NCBI RefSeq assembly: GCF_018141525.1
Contig: NZ_CP064655.1
Location: 2,388,501 to 2,452,500 of the forward strand
From: Miltoncostaea marina
GTDB lineage: Bacteria > Actinomycetota > Thermoleophilia > Miltoncostaeales > Miltoncostaeaceae
Direction: 5' to 3'
DNA length: 64,000 bases
Part shown: one piece after another, positions 18,615 to 27,543 of the stretch
How the letters are laid out: every line of letters starts with the position of its first letter
How positions within the stretch are numbered: the stretch's first letter is position 1
Position numbers and translations under genes: made by a program
Notes under the pieces: generated by a model
The model's database searches: none
Told to the model about the DNA's origin: nothing
Seen by the model: the letters and a program-made list of their open reading frames with translations, nothing else

Positions 18615-18950
18615 TCATGCGACGACCGTCGTCTGCCCCGGCGACACCACCATCACCGTGCCCGGCGGGACGCCGTCGGTGATCCCCGAGAGGCTCGCCA
18701 CGTGGGCGGGCAACCCGCCCACGGACACCGTCGGCGCGCTGCCCCCCGGCAGCACCGCGACCACGGTCGTGCACGGCTTGCTCGAGACCGTCGGCGGCTG
18801 TGCGCAGCCCACGATGGGCGCGCCGATGAGGTCGGTCTCCCGCAGGACCGGCGCGCCGGCGGCGGTCACCGCGCCCTGCCGCGGGGCGAGCGTCACCTGT
18901 CCTCCGTGGACGCACATGACGCGGGCGTTCGTGGTTAGCACCGGACCCAT
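18615..18950 (-). CDS. PAAR-like spike-tip protein
   Basis: 111-residue protein resembling the PAAR/PAAR-like tips that cap the spike of contractile injection systems. It begins MGPVLTTNARVMCVHGGQVT, the N-terminal signature of this family, with further VGGLPAHVASLSGI and GTVMVVSPGQTTV segments and scattered Cys/His residues that could hold a metal. ATG at 18950 is chosen because GGAGGG lies 4 nt upstream on the minus strand; the longer in-frame extension would read through the divergent promoter region. The kinase gene follows 13 bp downstream, making a PAAR-kinase transcription unit apart from the main structural operon. No effector domain is fused. Confidence 0.75.
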   Translation of the reverse strand: MGPVLTTNARVMCVHGGQVTLAPRQGAVTAAGAPVLRETDLIGAPIVGCAQPPTVSSKPCTTVVAVLPGGSAPTVSVGGLPAHVASLSGITDGVPPGTVMVVSPGQTTVVA

Positions 18951-19053
18951 GAGCCCTCCAAACGGGCTGGTCACCGCAGACCCACCCGAACTATATTTCG
19001 CAAACAGGGACACGGGCACGCGGGATGCGCCGCCCCCGACGAATCGACGGCCC
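18951..19053. promoter_or_regulatory. Divergent promoter region between PAAR-kinase unit and NarL-type regulator
   Basis: 103-bp gap between two divergent genes. It contains one of the few AT-rich patches in this region (CTATATTTCGCAAACA, 18991-19006). TATATT at 18992-18997 fits a -10 element for the rightward gene, and the complementary strand offers an equivalent for the leftward unit. The PAAR ribosome-binding site lies at 18954-18959. No clear dyad is visible. Confidence 0.45.
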
Positions 19054-19692
19054 GTGAAGGTCTTCGTCCTCGACCCCCACCTGATCTACCGGCGCGGCGT
19101 GACGTCCTGCCTGGGCGACGCCGACGGCATCACGGGGGTCGCCGAGGCGGGGTCGGTGCGCGAGGCGTGGCAGCAGGAGGGCCTGCGCGACGCGGCGGTC
19201 GTCGTCGTCGATCACGGCGTCCCCGGCGCCCTCGAGTTCATCCGCCAGGTGCGCGAGGCGACCGGCGCGCGGGTGCTCGTCTGCTCCGGGCGCGGTGACG
19301 AGACCGAGGTCGTGGCCGCCGTGACCGCCGGGGCGCTCGGCTACATCTGCAAGGACACGCTGACGCCCGAGTCGCTCGTCGCGGCCGTGCACGCGGCGGC
19401 CACCGGCTCCGGCGTGATGGCGCCCGAGCTGCTCGGCACGCTGCTGCGCAACATCTCGCGCGCCCACGAGGAGGTGCTCGCGCCGCGCGGGCTCTCGCTG
19501 ACGCGCCTCAACCCGCGCGAGCAGCAGGTGATGCGCCTGGTCGCCGACGGCCACCCCATCCGCGAGGTCGCCGAGCAGCTGCGCTACAGCGAGCGGACGA
19601 TCAAGAACGTGATCCACGACGTGGTCACGAAGCTCAACGTGCGCACCCGCTCACAGGCCGTGGCCCACGCCGTCAGGGAGGGCCTCATCTAG
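19054..19692 (+). CDS. NarL/FixJ-family response regulator
   Basis: Two-domain regulator of 212 residues. The receiver (about 1-120) starts MKVFVLDPHLIYRRG, has the likely phospho-acceptor aspartate in AVVVVDHG and the conserved lysine in GALGYICKDTLTPESLV. Only one acidic residue is present in the first-strand pocket. The C-terminal LuxR-type HTH (about 148-210) is canonical: LTRLNPREQQVMRLVADGHP and YSERTIKNVIHDVVTKLNVR. GTG at 19054 is preferred over ATG 18949, which would add an atypical 35-residue leader and swallow the presumed promoter. No histidine kinase lies nearby, so its partner is unknown. Position suggests control of the PAAR-kinase unit or of the injection cluster (inference). 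Confidence 0.88.
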   Translation: MKVFVLDPHLIYRRGVTSCLGDADGITGVAEAGSVREAWQQEGLRDAAVVVVDHGVPGALEFIRQVREATGARVLVCSGRGDETEVVAAVTAGALGYICKDTLTPESLVAAVHAAATGSGVMAPELLGTLLRNISRAHEEVLAPRGLSLTRLNPREQQVMRLVADGHPIREVAEQLRYSERTIKNVIHDVVTKLNVRTRSQAVAHAVREGLI

Positions 19693-19714
19693 CGACGACC
19701 CGGCGTACGCGGCA

Positions 19715-19768
19715 CCGCCTTCGGCGGGGCTGGCCGCCTCGGAACCGCGACGAGGGCTGCAGCCCTCG
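19715..19768. terminator. Two GC hairpins between convergent genes (bidirectional terminator)
   Basis: CCGCC-TTC-GGCGG at 19715-19727 contains a C(UUCG)G-type loop. A perfect 18-bp palindrome CGAGGGCTGCAGCCCTCG follows at 19751-19768. They sit between the convergent regulator genes (stops at 19692 and 19778). No T-tract is present, as is common for terminators in high-GC actinobacteria. Confidence 0.6.
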
Positions 19769-19777
19769 GCGAACACG

Positions 19778-20521
19778 TCAGCCGGCGGTCTCCGATGCGT
19801 CGACGGTCGCGAGGCAGGCGTCGTCGCCCCTCGCCCGGGTGGCCGAGACGCTCAGCGTGGCGTCCGGCGCCAGCGCGGCGAGCATGCCGCGCCAGATCGC
19901 GCGGTCCAGGCCGCAGATGCGCGCCGGGTCGTCGAAGGCCAGCTCCTCGAACGGGCACGCGCAGGCGCGCAGGCCCCCCGCGCCCTCGGCGCGGGCCGCG
20001 AAGCCGTAGCGCGACAGCAGGCGCACCACGCCCTCGGTGGCCTCCGTCAGCGAAGCGGGGGGCGTCTGGCGCCCCGCCGCGACCTCGGCGAGGCCGATCT
20101 CGAAGCCGAAGTCGTGGCCGACCCGCTCGAGCACCTCCTGGGACACCACCTCCGCCTCGCGGGTGGCGCGCAGCAGCAGGGTGGCCAGCAGCTCGTAGTG
20201 CCGCTCGGGCAGCGGCACGAGCAGCTCGCGCTCGGCCAGCCGGTAGCGCTTGGCCGGGCGCCCGGCGCCGGGGCCGCCGCGCCCCTCCGGGCGGCGGAAG
20301 CCCGCCTCGAGGAAGCCGTGCTCGACGAGCTTGTCGAGGTGGAAGCCCGCCAGGCGGCGATCGATCCCGACCTCGCGCGCGATGTCGTCCTTCGTCTGCT
20401 CGGCGCCGGCCGCGCGCACGGCGAAGAAGACCCTGCGACGGGTCGGATCCCCCAGGGCGGCCGCCAGCCGACCGATGTCCCGTTCCGCGCGCTCGTCCGC
20501 GCTCGTCGCTCGCACGCCCAT
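19778..20521 (-). CDS. ArsR/SufR-like winged-helix regulator with C-terminal cysteines
   Basis: 247-residue regulator. The N-terminal winged helix (about 12-95) reads IGRLAAALGDPTRRRVFFAV, EQTKDDIAREVGIDRRLAGF and LDKLVEHGFLEAGF. The remainder resembles the SufR/DeoR-type C-terminal domain, with cysteines in RACACPFEELAF, RICGLDRAIW and DDACLATV. That set is compatible with an Fe-S cluster, although the spacing needs alignment. SufR is the known Fe-S-responsive repressor of suf operons, and the complete suf operon starts only 1.6 kb away, with one secreted-protein gene between. Assignment as SufR is therefore favoured but not proven: related cysteine-containing ArsR-like regulators occur elsewhere. 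It diverges from the secreted-protein gene with a 64-bp gap. Confidence 0.7.
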   Translation of the reverse strand: MGVRATSADERAERDIGRLAAALGDPTRRRVFFAVRAAGAEQTKDDIAREVGIDRRLAGFHLDKLVEHGFLEAGFRRPEGRGGPGAGRPAKRYRLAERELLVPLPERHYELLATLLLRATREAEVVSQEVLERVGHDFGFEIGLAEVAAGRQTPPASLTEATEGVVRLLSRYGFAARAEGAGGLRACACPFEELAFDDPARICGLDRAIWRGMLAALAPDATLSVSATRARGDDACLATVDASETAG

Positions 20522-20572
20522 CCAGCCCCCTCCAGGCGCCCAGGTCGAGGGTCAGGATACACCCGTCCGTTG

Positions 20573-20578
20573 TACCGT
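20573..20578 (+). promoter_or_regulatory. Candidate -10 element (TACCGT) for leaderless transcription of the 20586 gene
   Basis: TACCGT fits the actinobacterial TANNNT -10 pattern and stands 7 nt before the ATG at 20586, so transcription would begin at or next to the start codon. The same arrangement recurs at several other starts in the window. Confidence 0.45.
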
Positions 20579-20585
20579 CCGGGAC

Positions 20586-21944
20586 ATGCCCCGCCGGCTC
20601 GCGCTCCTCGGCTCCGCCGCCCTCCTGCTGGGCGTCGCCGCCGCGCCGGGCCTCGGGGCCTGGGAGTCGCCGCGCCGCGCCTCGAGCGGGCCGCTCGACG
20701 CCCACTCCCCGGCCGTGGCCGCCAACGCCCGGGGGGACGCCGCCGCGGCCTGGGTGCGCGGAACCGGGCGCGACGCCATGATCGTCGTGAGCCTGCGCCC
20801 GGCGGGCGGCGGGTGGAGCCGCCAGGCCGCCATCTCGCGGCGCGGGCGCAAGGCCATCGACCCGCAGGTCGCCGTCGACGGCCAGGGCCGGGTCGTCGTG
20901 GTGTGGCGCCAGGTCGTCCGCACGCGGCTGGTGCGGGCGCGGGGCGGCCTGCGCCGGCAGGCGGTCTACGTCGCCCACGCGCGGGAGCGCGACGTGGCCG
21001 AGGGCCGCTGGGGGCGCATCACGACGCTCTCGAGCGACCGCCACAAGGTGGGCCCGCCCCAGCTCGCAGTCGACGAGGCGGGCGGCGCGGTGGTGGCCTG
21101 GCACTGGGGCACGGGCACCCGCCCGTCCGACAGGGGGTTCGTGGGCCGGGTGCAGCTCGTGGAGCGGCGGTCCGACGGCTCGTGGACGGCGCCCGCCCGG
21201 GTGTCGCGCTCGCCGCGCTGCCTGCAGGTGCGCCGGCCGAGGGTCGCGGCGGGGGCCAAGGGCGGCGCGGTCGTCTGGTGGCAGTGCGACCTGCCGCGCG
21301 GGCGCAGCACCGCCCTGGCGGTCGGCCGCCCGCCGGGCGGCGGCTTCGGCGACGAGGTGGAGCTGCCCTTCCGCAGCCGCGGCGACCTGGCGGCCGACCT
21401 CGCCGTCGCCGCGGGCGGGCGGGCGGTCGCGATCTCCGCGCCGCGCGGCGGCGCGCTGCGCTGGTGGCGCGGCACGGTCGCCCCGGTCGTGGCGCTGTCG
21501 CCGGTCCCCGCGCTCGCGAAGGGCGAGACGGCCGACCGGGGCGCCGGCGGGCCGCGCATCGCCGCCACGGCCGACGGCGACGCGCTGTCGGCCTGGACCG
21601 ACGCGCTCGGCCGCCCGCGCGCGGCCCCGCTCGCCGCGGACCTCGGCGCCGGCGCGGCCCGCACCCTCGATCGCCCCGGCCTGGGCGCCACCCGGCTGCG
21701 GGTGGCGATCGGCAGCGGCGTGCGCCGGGCGACGGTCGCCTGGGTCGCCGACGGGCGCGTGCACGCCGCCACCCGCGAGGCCGACGGCGCCGTGGAGCAG
21801 GGAATCGCCATCTCCGGCGACGGCGTCAGCGACGCCGACCCGCCCGCCCTCGCGGCCGACGGCGCCGGCGCGGCGGCGGTCTTCTGGACCCGCTCGGTGC
21901 ACGGGCGGCTGGTGGTGGAGCGGGCGGTCACGGCCGGGGCCTGA
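20586..21944 (+). CDS. Secreted repeat protein, propeller/sialidase-like
   Basis: 452-residue exported protein with the signal peptide [20 protein letters not shown] and likely cleavage near PGLGAW. The mature part shows spaced repeats of the kind [58 protein letters not shown] and [20 protein letters not shown], a recurring AVD-x-x-G-x-x-x-VVW pattern typical of sialidase-like or BNR-type propellers in actinobacterial secreted proteins. No catalytic residues are recognised, so binding or an undefined surface role is most likely. It starts 64 bp from the divergent SufR-like gene and ends about 165 bp before sufB. I do not recognise a specific family. Confidence 0.7.
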   Translation: MPRRLALLGSAALLLGVAAAPGLGAWESPRRASSGPLDAHSPAVAANARGDAAAAWVRGTGRDAMIVVSLRPAGGGWSRQAAISRRGRKAIDPQVAVDGQGRVVVVWRQVVRTRLVRARGGLRRQAVYVAHARERDVAEGRWGRITTLSSDRHKVGPPQLAVDEAGGAVVAWHWGTGTRPSDRGFVGRVQLVERRSDGSWTAPARVSRSPRCLQVRRPRVAAGAKGGAVVWWQCDLPRGRSTALAVGRPPGGGFGDEVELPFRSRGDLAADLAVAAGGRAVAISAPRGGALRWWRGTVAPVVALSPVPALAKGETADRGAGGPRIAATADGDALSAWTDALGRPRAAPLAADLGAGAARTLDRPGLGATRLRVAIGSGVRRATVAWVADGRVHAATREADGAVEQGIAISGDGVSDADPPALAADGAGAAAVFWTRSVHGRLVVERAVTAGA

Positions 21945-22065
21945 GGGCGCCGCCGCCCGTGCGCCGCGGGGGCCCCTGGGCTACGCTGGGCAGCGCTCGC
22001 GACCGTCGCCGCCGCCCGCTCCCACCGGCACGATCGCTCGCGCGACGCCGTTTCGGCAATGCGCG

Positions 22066-22071
22066 TATCCT
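22066..22071 (+). promoter_or_regulatory. Candidate -10 element of the suf operon
   Basis: TATCCT lies in an AT-rich patch (GTATCCTTTAGACGAG) 39 nt before the preferred sufB start. No convincing -35 is seen. GC-rich dyad-like sequence upstream (22030-22050, CGATCGCTCGCGCGACG) could be an operator, but this is weak. Confidence 0.4.
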
Positions 22072-22110
22072 TTAGACGAGCACGTGATCCCACGCGACCG
22101 GGGAGGGCCC

Positions 22111-23517
22111 GTGTCCACAGTCAAGCCGCCAGACATCGACCTCGGCCAGTACAAGTTCGGCTGGCACGACCCGGCCAACTACGTCTTCGAGCCGAAGCGC
22201 GGCCTGAACGCGGACGTCGTTCGCGAGATCTCGTTCCTGAAGGGCGAGCCGGAGTGGATGACCAAGTTCCGGCTCCGCGCCCTCGAGATCTTCGAGCGCA
22301 AGGCCATGCCCACCTGGGGCGCGGACCTGTCGGAGATCGACTTCCAGAACATCTTCTACTTCATCCGCGCGTCGGAGAAGCAGGGGAAGGACTGGGACGA
22401 GGTCCCGGCCGACATCAAGAACACGTTCGACCGCCTGGGCATCCCCGAGGCCGAGCAGAAGTACCTCTCGGGCGTGAGCGCCCAGTACGAGAGCGAGGTC
22501 GTCTACCACTCGATCCGCGAGGACCTCGAGAAGAAGGGCGTCATCTTCTGCGACACGGACACGGCGCTCCGTGAGCACGAGGAGCTCTTCCGCGAGCACT
22601 GGGCCACGGTCATCCCGCCCGGCGACAACAAGCTCGCCGCGCTCAACTCGGCCGTCTGGTCGGGCGGCTCGTTCATCTGGGTCCCCGAGGGCGTCGAGGT
22701 CGAGATCCCGCTGCAGGCCTACTTCCGGATCAACCAGGAGAACATGGGCCAGTTCGAGCGGACGCTCATCATCTGCGAGCCCGGCTCGTTCGTGCACTAC
22801 GTCGAGGGCTGCACCGCCCCGATCTACACGACCGACTCGCTCCACTCCGCGGTGGTCGAGATCATCGTGAAGGAGGGCGCGCGCTGCCGGTACACGACCA
22901 TCCAGAACTGGTCGACCAACGTCTACAACCTGGTCACCAAGCGGGCGGTCGCGCACGCGAACGCCACCATGGAGTGGGTCGACGGCAACCTGGGCTCGAA
23001 GGTCACGATGAAGTACCCGGCCGTCTGGCTCACGGGCCGCGGCGCCCGGGGCGAGGTGCTCTCGGTGGCGATGGCCTCCGAGGGGATGCACCAGGACGCC
23101 GGCGCCAAGATGGTCCACGTCGCGCCCGACACCTCCTCGACGATCGTCTCGAAGTCGATCTCGCGGGGCGGCGGCCGCACCAGCTACCGCGGCCTCGTGC
23201 AGGTGGAGCCGGGCGCCGAGCGGACGAAGGCGTCGGTGGTGTGCGACGCGCTGCTGCTCGACGAGGACAGCCGCTCGGACACCTACCCCTACATGGACAT
23301 CCGCGAGGAGAACGCCTCGATCGGCCACGAGGCCACGGTGTCCAAGGTCGCCGACGACCAGATCTTCTACCTCATGAGCCGCGGCCTCTCCGAGGACGAG
23401 GCGATGGCGATGATCGTGCGCGGCTTCATCGAGCCGATCGCGAAGGAGCTGCCGATGGAGTACGCGGTGGAGCTCAACCGCCTCATCGAGCTGCAGATGG
23501 AGGGCTCGATTGGCTGA
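22111..23517 (+). CDS. sufB: Fe-S cluster assembly scaffold SufB
   Basis: Core scaffold of the SUF system: SufB pairs with SufD on a SufC ATPase dimer and builds the nascent Fe-S cluster from persulfide sulfur. The 468-residue protein has all family blocks: [40 protein letters not shown] with the sulfur-accepting cysteine (E. coli Cys254 equivalent), and [20 protein letters not shown] near the C-terminus. No intein interrupts it, unlike several mycobacterial SufB proteins. GTG at 22111 is preferred because GGGGAGGG lies 3-10 nt upstream; a GTG at 22084 would add nine residues. The stop overlaps the sufD start by 8 nt. Confidence 0.96.
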   Translation: MSTVKPPDIDLGQYKFGWHDPANYVFEPKRGLNADVVREISFLKGEPEWMTKFRLRALEIFERKAMPTWGADLSEIDFQNIFYFIRASEKQGKDWDEVPADIKNTFDRLGIPEAEQKYLSGVSAQYESEVVYHSIREDLEKKGVIFCDTDTALREHEELFREHWATVIPPGDNKLAALNSAVWSGGSFIWVPEGVEVEIPLQAYFRINQENMGQFERTLIICEPGSFVHYVEGCTAPIYTTDSLHSAVVEIIVKEGARCRYTTIQNWSTNVYNLVTKRAVAHANATMEWVDGNLGSKVTMKYPAVWLTGRGARGEVLSVAMASEGMHQDAGAKMVHVAPDTSSTIVSKSISRGGGRTSYRGLVQVEPGAERTKASVVCDALLLDEDSRSDTYPYMDIREENASIGHEATVSKVADDQIFYLMSRGLSEDEAMAMIVRGFIEPIAKELPMEYAVELNRLIELQMEGSIG

Positions 23518-24730
23518 GCGACCGACCTGGGCCGCGGACGTCCGCGACGCCGCCACCCAGACCCTGACCGAGCTCCCGGCCCTCACCGGCCGGGAGGAGG
23601 ACTGGCGCTTCACGCCGCCGGCCGACCTGGGCGTCGAGGGCCCCGAGCCCGACGCGCCCGGCCGCGCCGAGGTGCCGGAGCTGCCGGACGGGGAGCGGGC
23701 CGCAACGCTGCGGCTGGTGGACGGCGCGCCGGCCGCGCCGGCCCTGGGCGACCTGCCGGACGGCGTGATCGTGGCCGAGCTGGGCGCCGCGCTCACCGAG
23801 CACGAGGAGCTGGTGCGCAAGCACCTCTACGGCCTCGTGGGCTTCGACGAGCGGCCGGCCGCCCTCAACGCGGCCCGCTGGGACGGCGGCCTGTTCGTCT
23901 ACGTCCCCCGCGGCGTCGAGGTGACGCTGCCGGTGGAGGCCTTCGTCACCGCGACCGGCGCGGCGGGCCGGGTGGTCGAGCGCTCGCTCGTGGTGGTGGA
24001 GGACGGCGCCCGCGCGACCGTCATCGAGCGCTACGCCTCCGGCGACCTCGCCGGCCCGCTGAGCGTCTCGTCGGTCATGGAGCTCTACGCCGGCGAGGGC
24101 GCCGAGGTGGAGCACCTGTCGTTCATCGACTGGGGCGCCGGCGTGCGCCACCACGCGGTCGTGCGCGCCCGCGCGGCGCGCGACGCGCGCTTCCGCTCGG
24201 TGGTCGTCACGCTCGGCGGCGACGTCGTGCGCGTGGAGCCGACGGTCGTCTGCGCCGGCCCGGGCTCCGACGCGCGCGCCCTCGGCCTCTACTTCGCCGC
24301 CGGCGACCAGCACTTCGAGCACCGGGTGGTGTCGCGCCACGAGGCGCCCAACGCCTACTCGAACCTGCTCTACAAGGGCGCGATCCAGGACCGGGCGCAC
24401 ACCGTGTTCTTCGGCAACCTGGTCGTGCCGCCCGGCGCGCCGGGCACGGACGCCTACCAGACCAACCGCAACCTCGTGCTCAACGACGGGGCGCGGGCCG
24501 ACACGATCCCGTTCCTCGAGATCGAGACGGCCGAGGTGAAGTGCTCGCACGCCGGCGCGGTCGGCCGCGTGGACGACGAGCACCTCTTCTACCTGCGCTC
24601 GCGCGGCGTGCCGGAGGCCGACGCCAAGCGCCTCATCGTGATGGGCTTCCTCCAGGAGGTCCTCGAGATGGTGGCGTTCGAGGAGCTGCGCGCCGAGCTC
24701 GAGGCCGCCGTCCGGGCGAAGCTGGCGTGA
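23510..24730 (+). CDS. sufD: Fe-S cluster assembly protein SufD
   Basis: SufB paralogue forming the SufBC2D complex and contributing the iron-entry interface. The 406-residue product has a divergent N-terminus ([14 protein letters not shown], matching the family WRYT-type motif) and the conserved SufBD core: [59 protein letters not shown] and the C-terminal [20 protein letters not shown] with the histidine near the proposed cluster site. The start is TTG at 23510 within the sufB stop region (ATTGGCTGA), indicating tight coupling. The following Rieske gene starts inside the stop codon. Confidence 0.95.
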   Translation: MAERPTWAADVRDAATQTLTELPALTGREEDWRFTPPADLGVEGPEPDAPGRAEVPELPDGERAATLRLVDGAPAAPALGDLPDGVIVAELGAALTEHEELVRKHLYGLVGFDERPAALNAARWDGGLFVYVPRGVEVTLPVEAFVTATGAAGRVVERSLVVVEDGARATVIERYASGDLAGPLSVSSVMELYAGEGAEVEHLSFIDWGAGVRHHAVVRARAARDARFRSVVVTLGGDVVRVEPTVVCAGPGSDARALGLYFAAGDQHFEHRVVSRHEAPNAYSNLLYKGAIQDRAHTVFFGNLVVPPGAPGTDAYQTNRNLVLNDGARADTIPFLEIETAEVKCSHAGAVGRVDDEHLFYLRSRGVPEADAKRLIVMGFLQEVLEMVAFEELRAELEAAVRAKLA

Positions 24731-25065
24731 GCGAGGCGGTCGACGTGGCGGCGCTCGCGGACCTCCCCCCGGGGGAGCCCGTGCTCGTGCGCGTGGGCGA
24801 GACGCCCGTCTGCCTGGTGAACGTGGACGGCGACGTGCTGGCAGTGCACGACATCTGCACCCACGCCCTCGAGTCGCTCTCGGGCGGCTGGGTGGAGGGC
24901 GACACGATCGAGTGCCCGCGCCACGGCGCACAGTTCTCGCTGCGCACGGGCGAGGTGCTCACGCCCCCCGCCACCGTCGCGCTGCCGACCTACGGCGTGG
25001 AGGTCCGTGACGGGCGCGTCCTGCTCGACCCCACGCCGAGCCGTGAACATCCATTGACGCGCTGA
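24727..25065 (+). CDS. Rieske-type [2Fe-2S] ferredoxin
   Basis: 112-residue soluble Rieske protein, predicted to carry electrons in the cytoplasm. It has the two ligand boxes CTHALESLS (Cys-x-His) and CPRHGAQFS (Cys-x2-His), spaced as in bacterial dioxygenase-type ferredoxins. GTG at 24727 overlaps the sufD stop (GTGA), so it belongs to the suf operon. Such a small Rieske protein between sufD and sufC is common in actinobacteria and is thought to supply electrons or to be an early client of the pathway. No transmembrane anchor is present, arguing against a respiratory role. Confidence 0.92.
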   Translation: MSEAVDVAALADLPPGEPVLVRVGETPVCLVNVDGDVLAVHDICTHALESLSGGWVEGDTIECPRHGAQFSLRTGEVLTPPATVALPTYGVEVRDGRVLLDPTPSREHPLTR

Positions 25066-25073
25066 GGAGACCC

Positions 25074-25844
25074 GTGAGCGAACCGATCCTGAAGATCAGC
25101 GGCCTCGAGGTCGCCGTGGACGGCACCCCGATCCTGAAGGGGGTCGACCTGGAGGTGCCCCAGGGTGAGGTCCACGCGCTGATGGGGCCGAACGGCTCCG
25201 GCAAGAGCACGCTCGCCTACGCGCTCGCCGGCCACCCGCGCTACGAGATCACCGGCGGCTCGGTGCGGTTCGCCGGGGAGGAGCTCACCGAGCTCGAGGC
25301 CGACGAGCGCGCCAAGCTCGGGATGTTCCTCGCCATGCAGTACCCGGTCGAGGTGCCGGGCGTCTCGGTGATGAACTTCCTGCGCACGTCGATCAACGCG
25401 ATCCGCGGCGAGGAGATGTCCCCCCGCGAGTTCGTGAAGCTGTTCGACGCGAAGTCGAAGCTGCTCGGCTTCGACCGCGCCTTCGCCGACCGCTACCTCA
25501 ACGAGGGCTTCTCGGGCGGCGAGAAGAAGCGCCACGAGATCCTGCAGATGGCGATGCTCGAGCCGAAGTTCGCCGTGCTCGACGAGACCGACTCCGGCCT
25601 CGACGTGGACGCCCTGAAGGTGGTCTCGGAGGGCGTCAACGCGATGCGCGGCCCGGGCCTCGGCGTGCTCATCATCACCCACTACACCCGCATCCTGCGC
25701 TACATCCGCCCCGACGTGGTGCACGTGATGTACGAGGGCCGCATCGCCCGCACCGGCGGGCCGGAGCTCGCGGACTACCTCGAGGAGAACGGCTACGTGG
25801 AGTTCGGGTCGGCCGAGCAGGCCGCGGCGCCCGCCGCGTCGTAG
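25074..25844 (+). CDS. sufC: Fe-S cluster assembly ATPase SufC
   Basis: ABC-type ATPase that drives conformational change of the SufB-SufD scaffold. The 256-residue protein carries Walker A GPNGSGKST, the signature FSGGEKKRHE, Walker B FAVLDETDSGLD and a switch histidine in VLIITHYTRILR. It has no membrane partner, as expected for SufC. GTG at 25074 follows GAGGAG at 25064-25069, a well-placed ribosome-binding site, 8 nt after the Rieske gene stop. The SufS gene begins 2 nt after its stop codon. Confidence 0.97.
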   Translation: MSEPILKISGLEVAVDGTPILKGVDLEVPQGEVHALMGPNGSGKSTLAYALAGHPRYEITGGSVRFAGEELTELEADERAKLGMFLAMQYPVEVPGVSVMNFLRTSINAIRGEEMSPREFVKLFDAKSKLLGFDRAFADRYLNEGFSGGEKKRHEILQMAMLEPKFAVLDETDSGLDVDALKVVSEGVNAMRGPGLGVLIITHYTRILRYIRPDVVHVMYEGRIARTGGPELADYLEENGYVEFGSAEQAAAPAAS

Positions 25845-25846
25845 CG

Positions 25847-27082
25847 ATGTCGACGGCCGCGGCCATCGACGTGCCCGCGGTCCGGGCCGACTTCCCGATC
25901 CTCGGGCGGCGCGTCCACGGCGCGCCGCTCGTCTACCTCGACTCGGCGGCGACCTCGCAGAAGCCGGTCCAGGTGCTCGAGGCGATGGACGCGTACTACC
26001 GCGAGACCAACGCCAACGTGCACCGGGGCGTCTACGAGCTCGCCGCCGAGGCGACGGCCCGCTACGAGGCCGGCCGCGACGCGGTGGCCCGCCTGGTGGC
26101 GGCTCCGCGCGACACGGTCGTGTTCACGAAGAACGCCAGCGAGGCGATCAACCTCGTGGCCTGGGCGTGGGGCGTCCGCAACCTGCGCGAGGGCGACGAG
26201 GTGCTCGTCACGGAGATGGAGCACCACTCCAACATCGTCCCGTGGCAGATCGTGGCCGGCATCACCGGGGCCACGGTGCGCTTCGTGCCCGTCACCCCGC
26301 GGGGCGAGCTCGACCTGGACGCCCTGCGGGAGATGCTCACCGAGCGCACCCGGATGGTGGGCGTCGTGCACGTCAGCAACGTGCTCGGCACGATCAACCC
26401 GGTCGCCGAGATCGCCGCCATGGCGCACGCGGCCGGCGCGCTGGTGACGGTCGACGGCTCCCAGAGCGTCCCGCACATGCCGGTCGACGTGCCGTCGCTC
26501 GGCTGCGACTTCTTCGCCTTCACCGGCCACAAGATGCTCGGCCCGACCGGCATCGGCTGCCTCGTGGGCCGCGCGGAGCTGCTCGAGTCGATGGAGCCGT
26601 TCCTCGGCGGCGGGGAGATGATCTCCAACGTCTCGGTCGAGGGCTCGAGCTGGGCCGAGGTGCCGTGGAAGTTCGAGGCCGGCACGCCGCCGATCGCCGA
26701 GGCGATCGGGCTCGGCGCGGCCGCTGAGTACCTGATGGGCGTCGGGCCCGAGGCGGTGCGCGCGCACGAGATCGCGCTCACCGCCCACATGCTGGCCGCC
26801 CTCTCCGAGGTGGACGGCATCACGGTCTACGGCCCCACCGACCCGGAGACCCGCGGCGGGGCGGTGTCGTTCAGCCTGCCCGACCTCCACCCGCACGACC
26901 TGGCCCAGCTCGTCGACCAGGAGGGGGTCTGCGTGCGCGCCGGCCACCACTGCGCCAAGCCGCTCATGCGGGTGCTGGGCGTGGGCGCGACGGCCCGCGC
27001 GAGCACCTACCTCTACAATTCGCACGACGAGATCGACGCGCTCGTGCGGGCCCTCGGCACCGCCCGGCGGGCGTTCGCGTAG
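25847..27082 (+). CDS. sufS: Cysteine desulfurase SufS
   Basis: Type II PLP-dependent cysteine desulfurase that takes sulfur from cysteine and passes it as persulfide to SufU. The 411-residue protein shows the PLP lysine in FTGHKMLGPTG, the active-site loop RAGHHCAKPLM with the persulfide cysteine, and the SufS/CsdB N-terminal motif LVYLDSAATSQKP. Length and motifs are those of group II (SufS) enzymes rather than IscS. It begins 2 nt after sufC and is followed by sufU 9 nt downstream. The gene order sufC-sufS-sufU is the standard Gram-positive arrangement. Confidence 0.97.
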   Translation: MSTAAAIDVPAVRADFPILGRRVHGAPLVYLDSAATSQKPVQVLEAMDAYYRETNANVHRGVYELAAEATARYEAGRDAVARLVAAPRDTVVFTKNASEAINLVAWAWGVRNLREGDEVLVTEMEHHSNIVPWQIVAGITGATVRFVPVTPRGELDLDALREMLTERTRMVGVVHVSNVLGTINPVAEIAAMAHAAGALVTVDGSQSVPHMPVDVPSLGCDFFAFTGHKMLGPTGIGCLVGRAELLESMEPFLGGGEMISNVSVEGSSWAEVPWKFEAGTPPIAEAIGLGAAAEYLMGVGPEAVRAHEIALTAHMLAALSEVDGITVYGPTDPETRGGAVSFSLPDLHPHDLAQLVDQEGVCVRAGHHCAKPLMRVLGVGATARASTYLYNSHDEIDALVRALGTARRAFA

Positions 27083-27091
27083 CGGAGGGAC

Positions 27092-27541
27092 ATGGGCGGC
27101 CTCGACGACCTCTACCAGGAGCTCATCCTCGACCACTACCGCCGCAAGCGCGGCGAGGGGACGCTGGACGACCCGAGCGTGGCGGTCGACCAGAACAACC
27201 CGCTCTGCGGCGACGAGGTGCACCTCGAGCTGGCCATCGAGGACGGCCGGGTGACCCAGGTGGCCCACACCGGCCAGGGCTGCTCGATCTCGCAGGCCTC
27301 GATCTCGATGATGAGCGAGGCGCTGGCCGGCCGGACGCTCGACGACGCGCTCGGCCTGGTCGAGCACTTCCGCCAGGTGATGCACGGCGGCGAGGAGGCC
27401 GACGAGGAGCGCCTGGGCGACGCGATCGCCCTGCAGGGCGTCGCGAAGTACCCCGTCCGGATCAAGTGCGCGCTGCTCGGCTGGATGGCGGCCAAGGACG
27501 CGATCCAGACCTACGAGCGCGAGACCCAGGAGGCGATCTGA
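27092..27541 (+). CDS. sufU: Sulfur-transfer protein SufU
   Basis: Zinc-dependent sulfur acceptor for SufS (IscU-like fold, not a scaffold in Gram-positives). The 149-residue protein begins LDDLYQELILDHYRRKRGEG and has the three cysteines expected: NNPLCGDEV, TGQGCSISQASISMMSE and RIKCALLGW. It also keeps the 18-20-residue insertion between the first two cysteine motifs that separates SufU from IscU. GGAGGG sits 3 nt upstream of the ATG. The sufT-like gene follows 2 nt after the stop. Confidence 0.95.
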   Translation: MGGLDDLYQELILDHYRRKRGEGTLDDPSVAVDQNNPLCGDEVHLELAIEDGRVTQVAHTGQGCSISQASISMMSEALAGRTLDDALGLVEHFRQVMHGGEEADEERLGDAIALQGVAKYPVRIKCALLGWMAAKDAIQTYERETQEAI

Positions 27542-27543
27542 CG

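Noticed and set aside
22111-23517. Intein in SufB, as in mycobacteria
   Set aside because: SufB motifs are continuous from start to stop at normal length (468 residues); nothing is inserted.
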